From Opitutus sp. ER46 (GTDB taxonomy: Bacteria > Verrucomicrobiota > Verrucomicrobiia > Opitutales > Opitutaceae), in the NCBI RefSeq assembly GCF_003054705.1, contig NZ_QAYX01000022.1:186001-250000 (forward strand): a stretch of DNA of 64,000 nucleotides, in the 5' to 3' direction. Shown here piece by piece: positions 27,681-37,170 of this stretch. Under the pieces are notes generated by a model. It had not been told where the DNA came from. It searched no databases and saw only the letters and a list, made by a program, of their open reading frames with translations. The first letter of the stretch is position 1. Each line of letters begins with the position of its first letter. The position numbers and the translations under genes were made by a program.

Positions 27681-29255
27681 ATGAATTCCGCCGCCACCGA
27701 CCATGAGCTGCTCCAAGCCTACCTGCGTGTGCATTCCCAGGGCGCGTTTGCCGAACTGGTGCGGCGCCATGTCGACCTCGTGTACTCAGCCGCCCGGCGT
27801 CAGGTGGGAGCGGAACACGCGGCGCGGGAGGTTGCCCAACTGGTGTTCCTGGACCTGGCGCGCCACGCCGCACGCATTCGCCCCGGCCAGCCGCTCGCGC
27901 CGTGGCTGCACGTCGTTACCCGCCGGCGCGCAATCGACCATATCCGGCAGGAGGCGCGCCGGGTCGTCCGCGAACAGCGGGCGGCCGGTATTCTTGCCAT
28001 GAACGAGCCGGGGACCGACTGGTCGCACGTGGCACCCCTGCTCGACGCGGCCATCGCGAGCCTCGGGGAAAAGGACCGCACCGCGGTCGTGTTGCGCTAT
28101 TTTCAGAATCGCGGCCTGCGCGAGGTCGGGAACGCCATGGGACTCTCCGACGATGCCGCGCAGAAGCGGGTCGGCCGGGCCCTCGAAAAGCTCCGCGGCT
28201 ACTTCCTGGCGCGCGGCGTCACCATCACCGCGGCGGGCATCGCGGCCGAAATGTCCGCCCGGGCCGTGCAGACCGCTCCCGTGGGCCTGGCCGCGGCGAT
28301 CGGCGCCGCCACTCCGCCCGTTGTCGGGGCTTCGATCTCGGGCTGGCTGGCGGGCGCCCTGGGCCGGAAGCTCGCGGTGGGGGCGCTCAGCGCCGCCATC
28401 ATCGGCGGAACGGTCGTCGAACTTCACCGTCACGGCCAACACGCCGCCCAGATCGACGCCCTGAGGCGGGAGGAGTGCGCCCTCGGACAACACCTCCAGG
28501 AACTCGGCCGCCAGGCCAAGAGCGCGGAGCAGCGAACCGCCGATATCGAGGCCCGGCTGGAACAGCGGCGTCGGGAGGATCCGGCGAACGAACTGGATAC
28601 CGAGGTCGCTGCCTGGTTTGCGCGGGTCACCCAGCTCAAGCGACTCGCGGCGGAGTCGCCGCAATGGTCGGTCCCGGAATTTCGGCTCCTCACGGAGCGC
28701 GACTGGTTCGAACTGGCCCGCGATGCGAAATTCGACACCGACCAGGAACGGCGGACTCTGCTGGGCACGGTGAGAAACACCGCCCGCCAGATTGCCGGGA
28801 GGCGATTGCAGGGCGCCCTCGTAGCCTATCTCGATGAGCACGACGGCCTGCTGCCCGCGGCGATTTCCTCCCTTTCGTCCTACCTGCAGCCCACCCTCGA
28901 CCCGGACATTCTGGCGCGGTACGTGATGGGGGCGCAGGGCAACGTGCACCAATTCGACCCGGACGAGCGGCTGATCCTCGAGCATACCGTCGTCGATGAA
29001 GCGTATGGCACCCAGCTCGGGATTGGCCGCCTCGGATTTGAGATGCTGGAGGCGACGGACGTGCCGAAGGCGGATTTCCGTCGGGCCGTGGAAGCGTTCG
29101 CCGCGGCACATGCCGACCGGCTGCCCCAGTCGCCGGCGGATTTGCTGCCATTCTTCACCCAACCGCTCTCGCCGCGCGCCCAGGAGGCGTTCTTGAAGAA
29201 GCCCGCCAGCGACTTCGCTGCTGAGACTCTCGGCAAGCTGCTCACCAACCACTGA
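27681..29255 (+). CDS. Sigma-70 (ECF-like) factor with membrane segment and C-terminal duplicated domain
   Basis: This is a 524-residue protein. Residues about 10-95 are sigma region 2 (DLVYSAARRQVG, AREVAQLVFLDLARH) and 118-172 region 4 (LREVGNAMGLSDDAAQKRVG), as in ECF factors, which are usually about 180 residues. Residues about 231-250 form a membrane helix (LAVGALSAAIIGGTVVEL), preceded by a hydrophobic Ala/Gly-rich stretch. A coiled coil (about 255-310) and an extracytoplasmic domain follow. That domain holds two copies of a short motif, near residues 376-392 (LQGALVAYLDEHDGLLP) and 466-482. The neighbour at 29261 shares this domain. The sigma therefore seems to be tethered to the membrane and to carry its own sensor. 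This is inferred from sequence; no anti-sigma domain is evident. Confidence 0.9.
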   Translation: MNSAATDHELLQAYLRVHSQGAFAELVRRHVDLVYSAARRQVGAEHAAREVAQLVFLDLARHAARIRPGQPLAPWLHVVTRRRAIDHIRQEARRVVREQRAAGILAMNEPGTDWSHVAPLLDAAIASLGEKDRTAVVLRYFQNRGLREVGNAMGLSDDAAQKRVGRALEKLRGYFLARGVTITAAGIAAEMSARAVQTAPVGLAAAIGAATPPVVGASISGWLAGALGRKLAVGALSAAIIGGTVVELHRHGQHAAQIDALRREECALGQHLQELGRQAKSAEQRTADIEARLEQRRREDPANELDTEVAAWFARVTQLKRLAAESPQWSVPEFRLLTERDWFELARDAKFDTDQERRTLLGTVRNTARQIAGRRLQGALVAYLDEHDGLLPAAISSLSSYLQPTLDPDILARYVMGAQGNVHQFDPDERLILEHTVVDEAYGTQLGIGRLGFEMLEATDVPKADFRRAVEAFAAAHADRLPQSPADLLPFFTQPLSPRAQEAFLKKPASDFAAETLGKLLTNH

Positions 29256-29260
29256 TCGCC

Positions 29261-30403
29261 ATGATTCGTCGTCGTTGGATTGGTTTGCTGCTGGCGTCCG
29301 CCCTGGTCGGAGCGGTGATCGACTGGCGCGTGACCGCGATGCAGTCACGGGAGATCGCCCGAACGGAGGCGCGGGTGGCGACGTTGCGGCGCGCGGTGGC
29401 GGTCGCGACGACGCGCGTCGCCGGGCAGCAGGCGGCGGAACGTGCAGCCGAAGACAGATGGGACGTCGTCGCGGCACAGATGGCCATCGACGAGCGCTAT
29501 GGCCCCGCGCCAGCGAAGATCTGGCGCGCGCGGATCAAGGGCCTGCAGGACGCAATGGCGCGGACTCCGGGAATGCAGGTGCCGGAGCTCGCGCACCTCC
29601 AGCTCAAAGACTGGGTCGAGGCGGCGGTCCGCGCGGCCGAAACCTCGCCTGCCGACATGGGCCGGGTGCTCGCCGCGCTGCGCTACCTCGCGCGGCTGCG
29701 CGTTGCCGAGAAGATCCAGGATGCGTTGGCACGCTACGTTGCGACTCCCGGCAATACGTGGCCGACCGACATGCGGGAGCTGATCCCACTGCTGCCTGGC
29801 AATGTCACGGCGGAGATGCTGGCTTCGTACCGGCTGACGAACGCCGCCCAGGAGGGCGCCGTGCCGCACCAAGCCATCGAGGGAACCTTCGGCGCCATTT
29901 CCATCAGGCTCACGCCGGGTGGCTGGAGTGCGAACGCGAAACTGCGGCCCGACACTTCGGATGATGCCTATGCGCTCTTCGGTGGGCTGGGAACTGACCG
30001 GTTGCACGGCCTGCTTGAAGCTCAGCAGCAGCAGGTCCTTGGCTCCGCCCAGCGACTCATGCCGATGCTGGAGGGACTGTTCTCGGAGAAGCAGTTCGAG
30101 GAAATTGGCCCGCAGGTCCGAGCCGCAGTTCAGCAATACATCGCAGCCAACGCCGGCCGGGCGCCGCGATCGATGGCCGACATCCGGGCACTCCTCCCGG
30201 CCTCAAGCACGATCGCCGATGCCCTCCGGCCCGTGCTGGCGCAACTGGAGTACGCGATGGAGCATGGCGGCGAGGCTCCGGCCGATCCGCGGCGGTTGAA
30301 GCGCTACGTTGAGGCACTCGACGACGCCCGCGTCTTGCGTCGGCTGCGGCTGACGCCGGAGCCGGACGGCGGTGTCACGATGAACTTCGATTTCGGTTCC
30401 TGA
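29261..30403 (+). CDS. Membrane-anchored protein sharing the sigma factor's C-terminal module
   Basis: This 380-residue protein has an N-terminal membrane anchor (about residues 3-22, WIGLLLASALVGAVIDW), a coiled coil (about 25-80) and a C-terminal domain with no catalytic motif that I recognise. Residues about 107-192 align without gaps to sigma residues 331-416 (23 of 86 identical by eye). Motif copies start near 151 (IQDALARYVATPGNTWP) and 286 (VRAAVQQYIAANAGRAP). It starts five bases after the sigma stop, so the two are co-translated. It could be a co-sensor, an anti-sigma-like partner or a redundant sensor. I infer a functional pair, but no binding has been shown. Confidence 0.85.
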   Translation: MIRRRWIGLLLASALVGAVIDWRVTAMQSREIARTEARVATLRRAVAVATTRVAGQQAAERAAEDRWDVVAAQMAIDERYGPAPAKIWRARIKGLQDAMARTPGMQVPELAHLQLKDWVEAAVRAAETSPADMGRVLAALRYLARLRVAEKIQDALARYVATPGNTWPTDMRELIPLLPGNVTAEMLASYRLTNAAQEGAVPHQAIEGTFGAISIRLTPGGWSANAKLRPDTSDDAYALFGGLGTDRLHGLLEAQQQQVLGSAQRLMPMLEGLFSEKQFEEIGPQVRAAVQQYIAANAGRAPRSMADIRALLPASSTIADALRPVLAQLEYAMEHGGEAPADPRRLKRYVEALDDARVLRRLRLTPEPDGGVTMNFDFGS

Positions 30404-30420
30404 CCAGTCCGGTCGCCAGG

Positions 30421-30759
30421 CTACTTCGGATCGATGACCACGTAAACCTGGGCGCCGATCGTGTAGGTTTCGGCAGAACGGCGGACTCCGGCAGTGTCCC
30501 CGGCCAGCGCGAGCATCGTGGGCTGCACGAGTTTGCCGGAGACCGGCGAAACCTGGTCCCGCGTCGCCGTGCCAGAGCTGTAATTGAACGCATAGACGAC
30601 GTTCGGCACGAATTTGCCGGCATCGAACACGCCCTGTTCAAAGCGATACTGTGTGGGCGAGAGGTCGGTGTAGCGGGCGCAGAGCAGCGGATCGCGCCGG
30701 GCGCAGCCGGCGGCGAGGAGGAGTGTGAGGGTAAGAACGAAGGCAGTGAGACGTTTCAT
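30421..30759 (-). CDS. Small predicted lipoprotein
   Basis: This 112-residue protein starts [20 protein letters not shown], with a lipobox (LAAGC) that predicts cleavage before Cys19 and lipid attachment. The mature part has no recognised domain. It overlaps the upstream comM gene by four bases (ATGA at 30759-30756), so it is co-translated with it, although no link with ComM is known to me. Its stop is 17 bases from that of the convergent sigma-partner gene. Confidence 0.75.
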   Translation of the reverse strand: MKRLTAFVLTLTLLLAAGCARRDPLLCARYTDLSPTQYRFEQGVFDAGKFVPNVVYAFNYSSGTATRDQVSPVSGKLVQPTMLALAGDTAGVRRSAETYTIGAQVYVVIDPK

Positions 30760-32312
30760 GGGGAATAGAAGAGGTTGCGGTCGAGGCTGCGGTACTGGAT
30801 CGCCTCCAGGAGGTGTGGCGCATCGATGCGCTCGGCGCCGGCGAGGTCGGCGATCGTCCGGGCGACCTTGAGAATCCGGTCGTACGCGCGCGCGGAGAGC
30901 CGCAGTTGCTCCATCGCATGCTGCAGCAGATCGCCGAGCCGGGCATCGATCGCGCAGTGTTTGCGGATCTGGGCCTGGGACATGCGCGCGTTCGCCGTGA
31001 TGCGCGACCCGCCGAAACGTTCGTGCTGGCGGCGGCGCGCGCTGTGCACGCGTTCGCGCATTGCCGCCGAGGGCTCGCCGAGTTCCGTGCTGCGGAGTTC
31101 GGTGAGCGAGAGAGCGGGCGCCTCGACGTGGATGTCGATCCGGTCCAGCAGCGGCCCACTGATCCGGTTGCGGTACTTTTGGATCTGCCCCGGCGAACAC
31201 CGGCACTCGTGCTGCTGGCTCCCGAGGTGGCCGCAGGGGCACGGATTCATCGCCGCCACGAGCATGAAAGCACAGGGCAGCGTCACCTTGCCGGCGCTGC
31301 GGGATATCGTCACGTCCCCGTCTTCCAGGGGCTGACGCAGAACCTCCAGGGCCGAGCGCTTGAACTCGGGCAACTCGTCAAGGAAGAGCACGCCGTTGTG
31401 CGCGAGCGAGATCTCGCCGGGCCCCGGGATGGTGCCGCCTCCCAGCAGCGCGACATCGGAGACCGTATGGTGCGGCGAACGGAATGGCCTGACGTCCGGG
31501 GCTAGTTCTCCCGTCAGCGTGCGGCCGGCAGCCGAGTGGATGCTCAGGATCTCGAGATATTCGTCGAGCGTCGGCGCGGGCATCACCGTCGGAATGCGCT
31601 TGGCGATCATCGATTTTCCAGACCCGGGCGGCCCGATCATGAGGATATTGTGCGAACCCGCGACGGCCACCTCGATGGCCCGGCGCACCGCGCGCTGGCC
31701 CTTGATCTCGGAGAAGTCGACGCTGCTCCGCGCCACGTCGGCCGCAGAGCGCGCGACGCGGCGGGTCGGCGCGAGGGGCTCGAGCGGCCGCTCGCCGCTA
31801 AGAAAACGCACCGCGCCGTCGAGTGACTCGACGCGGTACACGGCGATTCCATCCACCAGCGCGGCCTCCTCGGCGGACAATCCAGGCAGGACCAGGCCGC
31901 GTTTGCCCAGAGACCGGGCCAGACGCGCGATCGCCAGGGCGCCGCGCACGGGGCGAACGGCGCCGGAGAGACTGAGTTCGCCCGCGATCAGAAAGTCGCC
32001 GACGTGCGGCGCCTGCAGCTGGCCGGTCGCGCACAGGAAAGCCAGCGCGATGGGCAGATCGTAGAACGGCCCTTCTTTCCGCACGTGCGCCGGCGCCAGG
32101 TTGATCGTCGTGCGCAGCCCCGGCAGCCGGAAGCCGCTGTTCACCAGCGCCGAAAATACCCGGTCGCCCGATTCCTTCACCGCGGTGTCGGGCAGGCCGA
32201 CCACGATGGTGCGGGGTTCTCCGGACTCCGCGGCGTTCAGTTCCACGTCGACGGGCTCGGCATCGATGCCCTGCAGGGCGGCCGAGGCGATGGTGGCGAG
32301 CATGCGCGGCAT
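30756..32312 (-). CDS. comM: YifB/ComM-family AAA+ ATPase (Mg-chelatase-like)
   Basis: This protein of about 518 residues has the N-terminal ComM/ChlI-like region ([28 protein letters not shown]), an AAA+ core with Walker [10 protein letters not shown], Walker [10 protein letters not shown], the [10 protein letters not shown] segment and a C-terminal Cys-rich stretch ([17 protein letters not shown]). ComM helicases load at D-loops and drive branch migration in natural transformation. I use the ATG at 32312; an ATG at 32303 and one at 32345 are alternatives. It is preceded by the HD-domain gene and followed by a lipoprotein (ATGA overlap). Confidence 0.92.
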   Translation of the reverse strand: MPRMLATIASAALQGIDAEPVDVELNAAESGEPRTIVVGLPDTAVKESGDRVFSALVNSGFRLPGLRTTINLAPAHVRKEGPFYDLPIALAFLCATGQLQAPHVGDFLIAGELSLSGAVRPVRGALAIARLARSLGKRGLVLPGLSAEEAALVDGIAVYRVESLDGAVRFLSGERPLEPLAPTRRVARSAADVARSSVDFSEIKGQRAVRRAIEVAVAGSHNILMIGPPGSGKSMIAKRIPTVMPAPTLDEYLEILSIHSAAGRTLTGELAPDVRPFRSPHHTVSDVALLGGGTIPGPGEISLAHNGVLFLDELPEFKRSALEVLRQPLEDGDVTISRSAGKVTLPCAFMLVAAMNPCPCGHLGSQQHECRCSPGQIQKYRNRISGPLLDRIDIHVEAPALSLTELRSTELGEPSAAMRERVHSARRRQHERFGGSRITANARMSQAQIRKHCAIDARLGDLLQHAMEQLRLSARAYDRILKVARTIADLAGAERIDAPHLLEAIQYRSLDRNLFYSP

Positions 32313-32368
32313 CTCGACGCGCGCGCCCGGCGAAGTCAAAGCCAAAGGTAAATCCGAATTGGCGAGGA

Positions 32369-33223
32369 CTAATTATCCGGTCTTAGCGATCGCTGGCGAA
32401 TCACCGCCAGATTTCGCTCGATGGCGATGAGGTAGCGATTGGGGCCGTCTGGGTAGGGTTGCGCCAAGAAGCGGTACACGGCATCGAACTCGCTCTCGAG
32501 TTTGGGGCGCACCACGTCCCGCCAGAACGTCGGCGTTTTCTCCGCGAGATCCGCCGCGGACTGAAAGACGCGCCGCTCCGGGGGCACACGCACGAAGTTA
32601 TCCGACTCCTCAAACTCGTGAAACAGGATCTCCAATTCGTCGGGATAGTCCGGTGCCGCCATCTGCCCGAGGTAATCGCCGGTGGCGACCGCGCAGCCGA
32701 TGAATCGTTCGAGCGGATTGGCAAAGCACAAGCGGCTCACCTGCCCCGCGGGGCCGGTGCAGTTGATCGCGTTGAGCACGCCTTCGAGCTCCAGGTCATC
32801 CACGCCGAGCGTGGGCAGGTACGAAGCCGCGAACGCCGCGCTGCGGAGCACATGGCAGTAGGTGTATTTTGCTCCGGTGCCGGCCGCGTCCGAACGCTGC
32901 TTCACGTAGCCGGCGTCGTGCAGAAGCACCGCCACCACCGCCAGCTCGAATTGCCGCGCGCTGATCGGGGGCTGAACGGCCGCCCTATGGCGGCCGGCCA
33001 GGATATCGACTACGCAGAGCGTCGCCTGCAGCGTGTGTTCGAGGTCGTGGTAGCGAAGATCAATGGCGCGGAAATCGGGGTGGCCCCCCGCAAAGAGGCG
33101 TTCGACCTCTCGGAACACCGCGGGCACCAGCGTCAAACCCGCCCCGGAGTACATTTTCGCGAAGGCTGCCTCCACGGCGCGGCTCACAGCGGAGGCGTTC
33201 TTGGTATCAACCGAAGTGGGCAT
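32369..33223 (-). CDS. HD-domain phosphohydrolase
   Basis: This 284-residue protein carries the HD metal-binding signature: a YHDLEHT motif, then [13 protein letters not shown] and a later [12 protein letters not shown]. No N-terminal sensor, signal peptide or membrane helix is present. HD hydrolases of this type cleave phosphodiesters or nucleotides; the CHASE/PDE-like form of the motif hints at a cyclic-nucleotide phosphodiesterase, but this cannot be shown. It lies upstream of comM on the same strand and is divergent from coaE (117-base gap). Confidence 0.82.
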   Translation of the reverse strand: MPTSVDTKNASAVSRAVEAAFAKMYSGAGLTLVPAVFREVERLFAGGHPDFRAIDLRYHDLEHTLQATLCVVDILAGRHRAAVQPPISARQFELAVVAVLLHDAGYVKQRSDAAGTGAKYTYCHVLRSAAFAASYLPTLGVDDLELEGVLNAINCTGPAGQVSRLCFANPLERFIGCAVATGDYLGQMAAPDYPDELEILFHEFEESDNFVRVPPERRVFQSAADLAEKTPTFWRDVVRPKLESEFDAVYRFLAQPYPDGPNRYLIAIERNLAVIRQRSLRPDN

Positions 33224-33340
33224 GGCCGGCGCTGGAGGAATCGCTCCTCGAGCCAGAATCGGCTCGCGGAACTGATGCTGATTAAGAATTTGCGGAATCC
33301 ACCGGCAAGCCCAAAGCTGCCCTCTTCAACCAATGGCACG

Positions 33341-33922
33341 ATGATCGCGGGTATCACCGGCGGAATGGGATGTGGTAAATCCACTGTAGCTCGGCTGCTC
33401 GAGCAGCGCGGGTTTCGACGGCTCGATTCGGACGAGCTGGTTCGCAACCACGTGCTGCGCGATCCGGCTGTGATTGCCGCGTTGCGCGCGCGCTTTGGAG
33501 ATCAAGTACTTACGCCTAGTGGAGAGGTCGACCGTCTCGCGCTCGCGCGGTGCGTCTTCGAGCGTGAGGCCGAGCTGCGCTGGTTGGAGGAACTTACTCA
33601 CCCTGCGGTATTTGCGTTGTGGCGTGCCGCTTTTGCCGAGGCCCCCGACGCCCGCTGGATCGTAGAGGTGCCGCTGCTCTTCGAAAAGCGCCTGGAGAAT
33701 TGGTTTGATTTCACCGTGTGCGTGGCCTGTTCTCCAGCCCAGCAACTTGTCCGACTGGAGCAACGCGGGGTTCCGCGGGCGCTCGCCGGGCAGAGAATTT
33801 CCAAGCAACTGCCACTGGCGCAAAAGATCGAGTATTCCGATATCGTCTTGTGGAACGAGGGCTCGACCGAGTTCCTCCAAGCCGAGATCGATCGCTTGGC
33901 CCTCGCACTCGCGGCCGCTTGA
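33341..33922 (+). CDS. coaE: Dephospho-CoA kinase
   Basis: This 193-residue protein begins MIAGITGGMGCGKSTVA, with the P-loop at residues 8-15. It shows the CoaE signatures LDSDELVRNHVL, VEVPLLFEK and a C-terminal lid (RLEQRGVPRALAGQRISKQL). It phosphorylates the 3'-hydroxyl of dephospho-CoA using ATP, the last step of CoA synthesis. ATG 33341 is right before the first beta strand; the longer frame upstream is a shadow of the divergent HD gene. Confidence 0.95.
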   Translation: MIAGITGGMGCGKSTVARLLEQRGFRRLDSDELVRNHVLRDPAVIAALRARFGDQVLTPSGEVDRLALARCVFEREAELRWLEELTHPAVFALWRAAFAEAPDARWIVEVPLLFEKRLENWFDFTVCVACSPAQQLVRLEQRGVPRALAGQRISKQLPLAQKIEYSDIVLWNEGSTEFLQAEIDRLALALAAA

Positions 33923-33988
33923 AACTTCGGCACTGGCTTTCCACTGACGCCTTGGTGCCTGCGTTTCCTCCCCTCCCGACATCCCGAC

Positions 33989-36004
33989 ATGGCCCTTCCT
34001 CCGAAATCTGAAGATTCAAAATCGTCCCGCTCTGACGCTGAGCCCAAGAAGACGCGCCGTCCGCGCACGGTGCGAGCGCGCAAGCCTCGCGCAGAGAAGA
34101 CCGAAAAGGTCCGGAAGAGCAGCAGCCGCGCGCCCGAACAGTCGGAACTCCCGATGAGCGAGGCGCAGCCGGCCCTGGCCCCCGAGCCACGTGCCCACGC
34201 CGAGCAAGCCCAACGCCCAGAGCCGCGCGAACGCCCCACCGAATCCGCTCCCGCCGCCCCTTCCTCTCCCTCCCCGGCCCCAAGCTTCACGCCCGAACCG
34301 CGCGCCGAGGCCCCTGCCCCGTCGGCTGCCCCGGCGCCGGCCTCCTTTGATCGTCCCTCGGAGCCGACAATCGCTGCTCCCAGCGAGCAGCGCCCGGCCC
34401 AGCCCGCGGCGCCTTCGCCGGAGAACCGGCCCCAGCCTTCCGGCCACGGCGGTGGACATCACCATCACGATCGAGGCTTTCGCGGCGACCAGCAGGGCCA
34501 ACAAGGGCAACAGGGCCAACAGGGCGACCGCGGCTTCTGGAAGCACGGCAAGCGCAAGCGTGGCCGGCATGGCGGCCAGTGGCAGCCCGGTGGCGGTGGT
34601 GGCGGCAATCGCGAGCAGTTCCCGCCGCAGCTCCCTCCGCCCAGCGCCGCCCCCGTTATCGGCGATCTGCCCAATCCCGCCCGTTTCAACGATCTGGCCG
34701 CGCTGGATACCCTCGCCGCCGAGGTTTCCTCCGGCGCCGGCGAGCCACTCTGGCTGAATCAGATCTACGCCAAGAACCTCGCCGACCTCACCGCGTTTGC
34801 CCGCGAGACCGGCGTCAAGTTCGAGGGCGTGCCCAATCGCCGCCAACTGCTCAACGACGTCTTTAAGTTCGTCGCCGAGCAGAAACGTCCGCTGCGCGAC
34901 CTCGGCTACATCGACCAGAACGACCGCGGCTCCTTCCTGGTCCACGACCACGTCAATTACCGGCTGTATCCCGAGGACGCGTACCTGCCCGACAGCCTCG
35001 TCCGCCGCTACGGCCTCAAGCGCGGTCATCGCGTCGAGGTCACGCTGCAGGCCCCCGGTGAGGGCGAACGCTGCCCGTCGGTCGTCCGCATCGACAGCGT
35101 CATGGGCGGCAAGCCCGACGACATCTCCAAGGTCGCGCCTTTCGAGGAACTGGTCCCCTACTACCCGCTCAAGCGCATCCTCCTCGAGGAGCCGACGGTG
35201 CACCCCAAGGACATGTCCATGCGTGCGGTCGACATCCTAACGCCCATCGGCTTCGGCCAGCGCGGGCTCATCGTCGCCCCACCGCGCACGGGCAAGACCA
35301 TCCTCCTGCAGAACATCGCCAACTCGATCTCGGCCAACAGCCCCGAGGTTAAGCTGATCCTCCTCCTGATCGACGAGCGCCCCGAGGAGGTCACCGATTT
35401 CCGGCGCCACACCAAGGGCGAGGTTGTCTCCTCCACCTTCGACGAGACGCCCGAGAGCCACGTGCACTGCGCCGAGATGGTCATCGAGATTGCGCGCCGG
35501 CGCATCGAGCAGGGCGAGCACGTCGTCATCCTCCTCGACTCCATCACCCGCCTTGCCCGCGCCTACAACGCCCTCGCCGGCAACCAGGGCAAGACGATGT
35601 CCGGCGGCCTCGAGTCCAACGCCCTGCAGAAGCCCAAGCGCTTCTTCGGTTCCGCCCGCAACATCGAGGGCGGCGGCAGCCTCACGATCATCGCCAGCGC
35701 GCTGATCGACACCGGCAGCCGCATGGACGAGATCATCTTCGAGGAATTCAAGGGCACGGGTAACAGCGAGCTCCACCTCGACCGCGGCCTCGTCGAGCGC
35801 CGGATCTTCCCCGCGATCAACATCGATCGCTCCGGCACCCGCAAAGAGGAGCTCATTTACCACCCCGACGAGCTCCAGCGCATTTACGCTCTGCGCCGCG
35901 CCATGCAGGGCCTCGGCCCGATCGAGTCGATGGAAATGCTCATCACGCGGCTTAAGAAAACGAAGTCCAACGCCGAATTCCTTCTCAGCCTCGCGCCGAA
36001 GTAA
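33989..36004 (+). CDS. rho: Transcription termination factor Rho with long N-terminal insertion
   Basis: This 671-residue Rho is longer than the ~420-residue standard. Residues 1-230 are a low-complexity Lys/Arg, then Pro/Ala, then Gln/Gly-rich extension containing HHHHD and [11 protein letters not shown] (about residues 160-185). The RNA-binding domain follows (starting about [31 protein letters not shown]). The ATPase has Walker A in [12 protein letters not shown] (about residue 431) and Walker [17 protein letters not shown], then the Q- and R-loops. Such long insertions are known in verrucomicrobial and actinobacterial Rho and add RNA binding and possibly phase behaviour. Followed by pilT at 20 bases. 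Confidence 0.97.
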   Translation: MALPPKSEDSKSSRSDAEPKKTRRPRTVRARKPRAEKTEKVRKSSSRAPEQSELPMSEAQPALAPEPRAHAEQAQRPEPRERPTESAPAAPSSPSPAPSFTPEPRAEAPAPSAAPAPASFDRPSEPTIAAPSEQRPAQPAAPSPENRPQPSGHGGGHHHHDRGFRGDQQGQQGQQGQQGDRGFWKHGKRKRGRHGGQWQPGGGGGGNREQFPPQLPPPSAAPVIGDLPNPARFNDLAALDTLAAEVSSGAGEPLWLNQIYAKNLADLTAFARETGVKFEGVPNRRQLLNDVFKFVAEQKRPLRDLGYIDQNDRGSFLVHDHVNYRLYPEDAYLPDSLVRRYGLKRGHRVEVTLQAPGEGERCPSVVRIDSVMGGKPDDISKVAPFEELVPYYPLKRILLEEPTVHPKDMSMRAVDILTPIGFGQRGLIVAPPRTGKTILLQNIANSISANSPEVKLILLLIDERPEEVTDFRRHTKGEVVSSTFDETPESHVHCAEMVIEIARRRIEQGEHVVILLDSITRLARAYNALAGNQGKTMSGGLESNALQKPKRFFGSARNIEGGGSLTIIASALIDTGSRMDEIIFEEFKGTGNSELHLDRGLVERRIFPAINIDRSGTRKEELIYHPDELQRIYALRRAMQGLGPIESMEMLITRLKKTKSNAEFLLSLAPK

Positions 36005-36024
36005 TCCGGAAGGAGTCCCGCCCC

Positions 36025-37107
36025 ATGAGCTATGAAATGAATGACCTGCTCGACCTCATGGTCGACCAGGGCGGTTCCGACCTGCACCTCCAGGTCGGCC
36101 AGCCGCCAACCCTTCGTATCAGCGGTAGCATGATGCCGATCGACGGTCCGGCGCTCAGCCCGACCGACACCGAGAAGCTGATGTTGTCCATCACCCCTGA
36201 CGGCCACGTCTCGCAGGTGAAGCTCAACGGTGGCGCCGACTTCGGCTTCGCCTTCGGCGACAAGGCCCGCTTCCGCGTCTCCGTGCTGAAGTCGAAGGGC
36301 AACTACGGCATGGTCCTGCGCCAGATTCCGTTCAAGATGTTCGGCCTGCGCGATATCGGCCTGCCGGATAAGATCCGCGAGCTGCTGTACCGTCCGCGCG
36401 GCCTCATCCTCGTCACCGGCCCGACCGGTTCCGGCAAATCCACGACGCTCGCGTCGATGGTAAACTACATCAACGAGAACCGCGACGGGCACATCATCAC
36501 GATCGAGGACCCGATCGAGTACTACCATAACCACAAGCGCTGCGTGGTCACCCAACGCGAGGTCCACGTCGACGTCCCCAGCTTTTCCGAAGCCATCCGC
36601 CGCGCGCTTCGTCAGGATCCCGACGTGATCCTCGTCGGTGAAATGCGCGACCTCGAGACGATTGAGGCCGCCATCAGCGCGGCCGAGACCGGTCACCTCG
36701 TGTTCGGCACGCTGCACACCAACAGCGCGGCCAAGACCGTCGACCGCATCGTCGATGCGTTCCCGGCGAACATGAAGGACATGATCCGCACGCAGCTGGC
36801 GTCCTCGCTCGTCGCCGTCATCTCCCAGGTCCTCTGCAAGAAGGTCGGCGGCGGCCGCATCGCTGGCTACGAGATCATGGTGAACACGACGTCGATCGGT
36901 TCACTGATCCGCGAAAACAAGACCTTCCGCATCTCGTCCGACATTCAGACGGGCGCGAACCTCGGCATGATCACGATGGATACGCACCTGATGAGCCTCG
37001 TGAACCGCGAACTCGTCACGCCCGACGAGGCGCTCGAGAAGGCGCAGGACCCAAATGTCATGCGCGAGAAGTTTCTCCAGATGGGCGTCAAGCTGCGGGA
37101 GCTGTGA
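36025..37107 (+). CDS. pilT: Twitching-motility ATPase PilT
   Basis: This 360-residue protein has the PilT N-terminal domain ([20 protein letters not shown]), Walker [10 protein letters not shown] (residues 132-140), an Asp box, Walker B ([15 protein letters not shown]), a His box ([11 protein letters not shown]) and the C-terminal helix. It powers type IV pilus retraction from the cytoplasmic side. The start is 20 bases after rho and has an AAGGAG site (36010-36015) nine bases upstream. A hairpin follows at 37119. No other pilus gene is in the window, so retraction needs genes elsewhere. Confidence 0.96.
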   Translation: MSYEMNDLLDLMVDQGGSDLHLQVGQPPTLRISGSMMPIDGPALSPTDTEKLMLSITPDGHVSQVKLNGGADFGFAFGDKARFRVSVLKSKGNYGMVLRQIPFKMFGLRDIGLPDKIRELLYRPRGLILVTGPTGSGKSTTLASMVNYINENRDGHIITIEDPIEYYHNHKRCVVTQREVHVDVPSFSEAIRRALRQDPDVILVGEMRDLETIEAAISAAETGHLVFGTLHTNSAAKTVDRIVDAFPANMKDMIRTQLASSLVAVISQVLCKKVGGGRIAGYEIMVNTTSIGSLIRENKTFRISSDIQTGANLGMITMDTHLMSLVNRELVTPDEALEKAQDPNVMREKFLQMGVKLREL

Positions 37108-37118
37108 TCCCGCGCCAC

Positions 37119-37147
37119 GGCCGAGGCAGGTGCCCCCTGCCCCGGCC
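37119..37147. terminator. GC hairpin between convergent pilT and aroF, no T-tract
   Basis: GGCCGAGGCAGG (37119-37130) pairs with CCTGCCCCGGCC (37136-37147) over 11 of 12 positions with a 5-base loop. It lies 12 bases after the pilT stop and 24 bases before the aroF stop, so it can end transcription in both directions. There is no U-run, which suggests Rho-dependent or weak termination. Confidence 0.5.
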
Positions 37148-37170
37148 GACGAACTGACTCCGCGGCGGCC

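Noticed and set aside
27786-29477. Long minus-strand frame of 563 codons
   Set aside because: Antisense to the sigma factor; the sigma frame has recognisable sigma regions and a good ribosome binding site.
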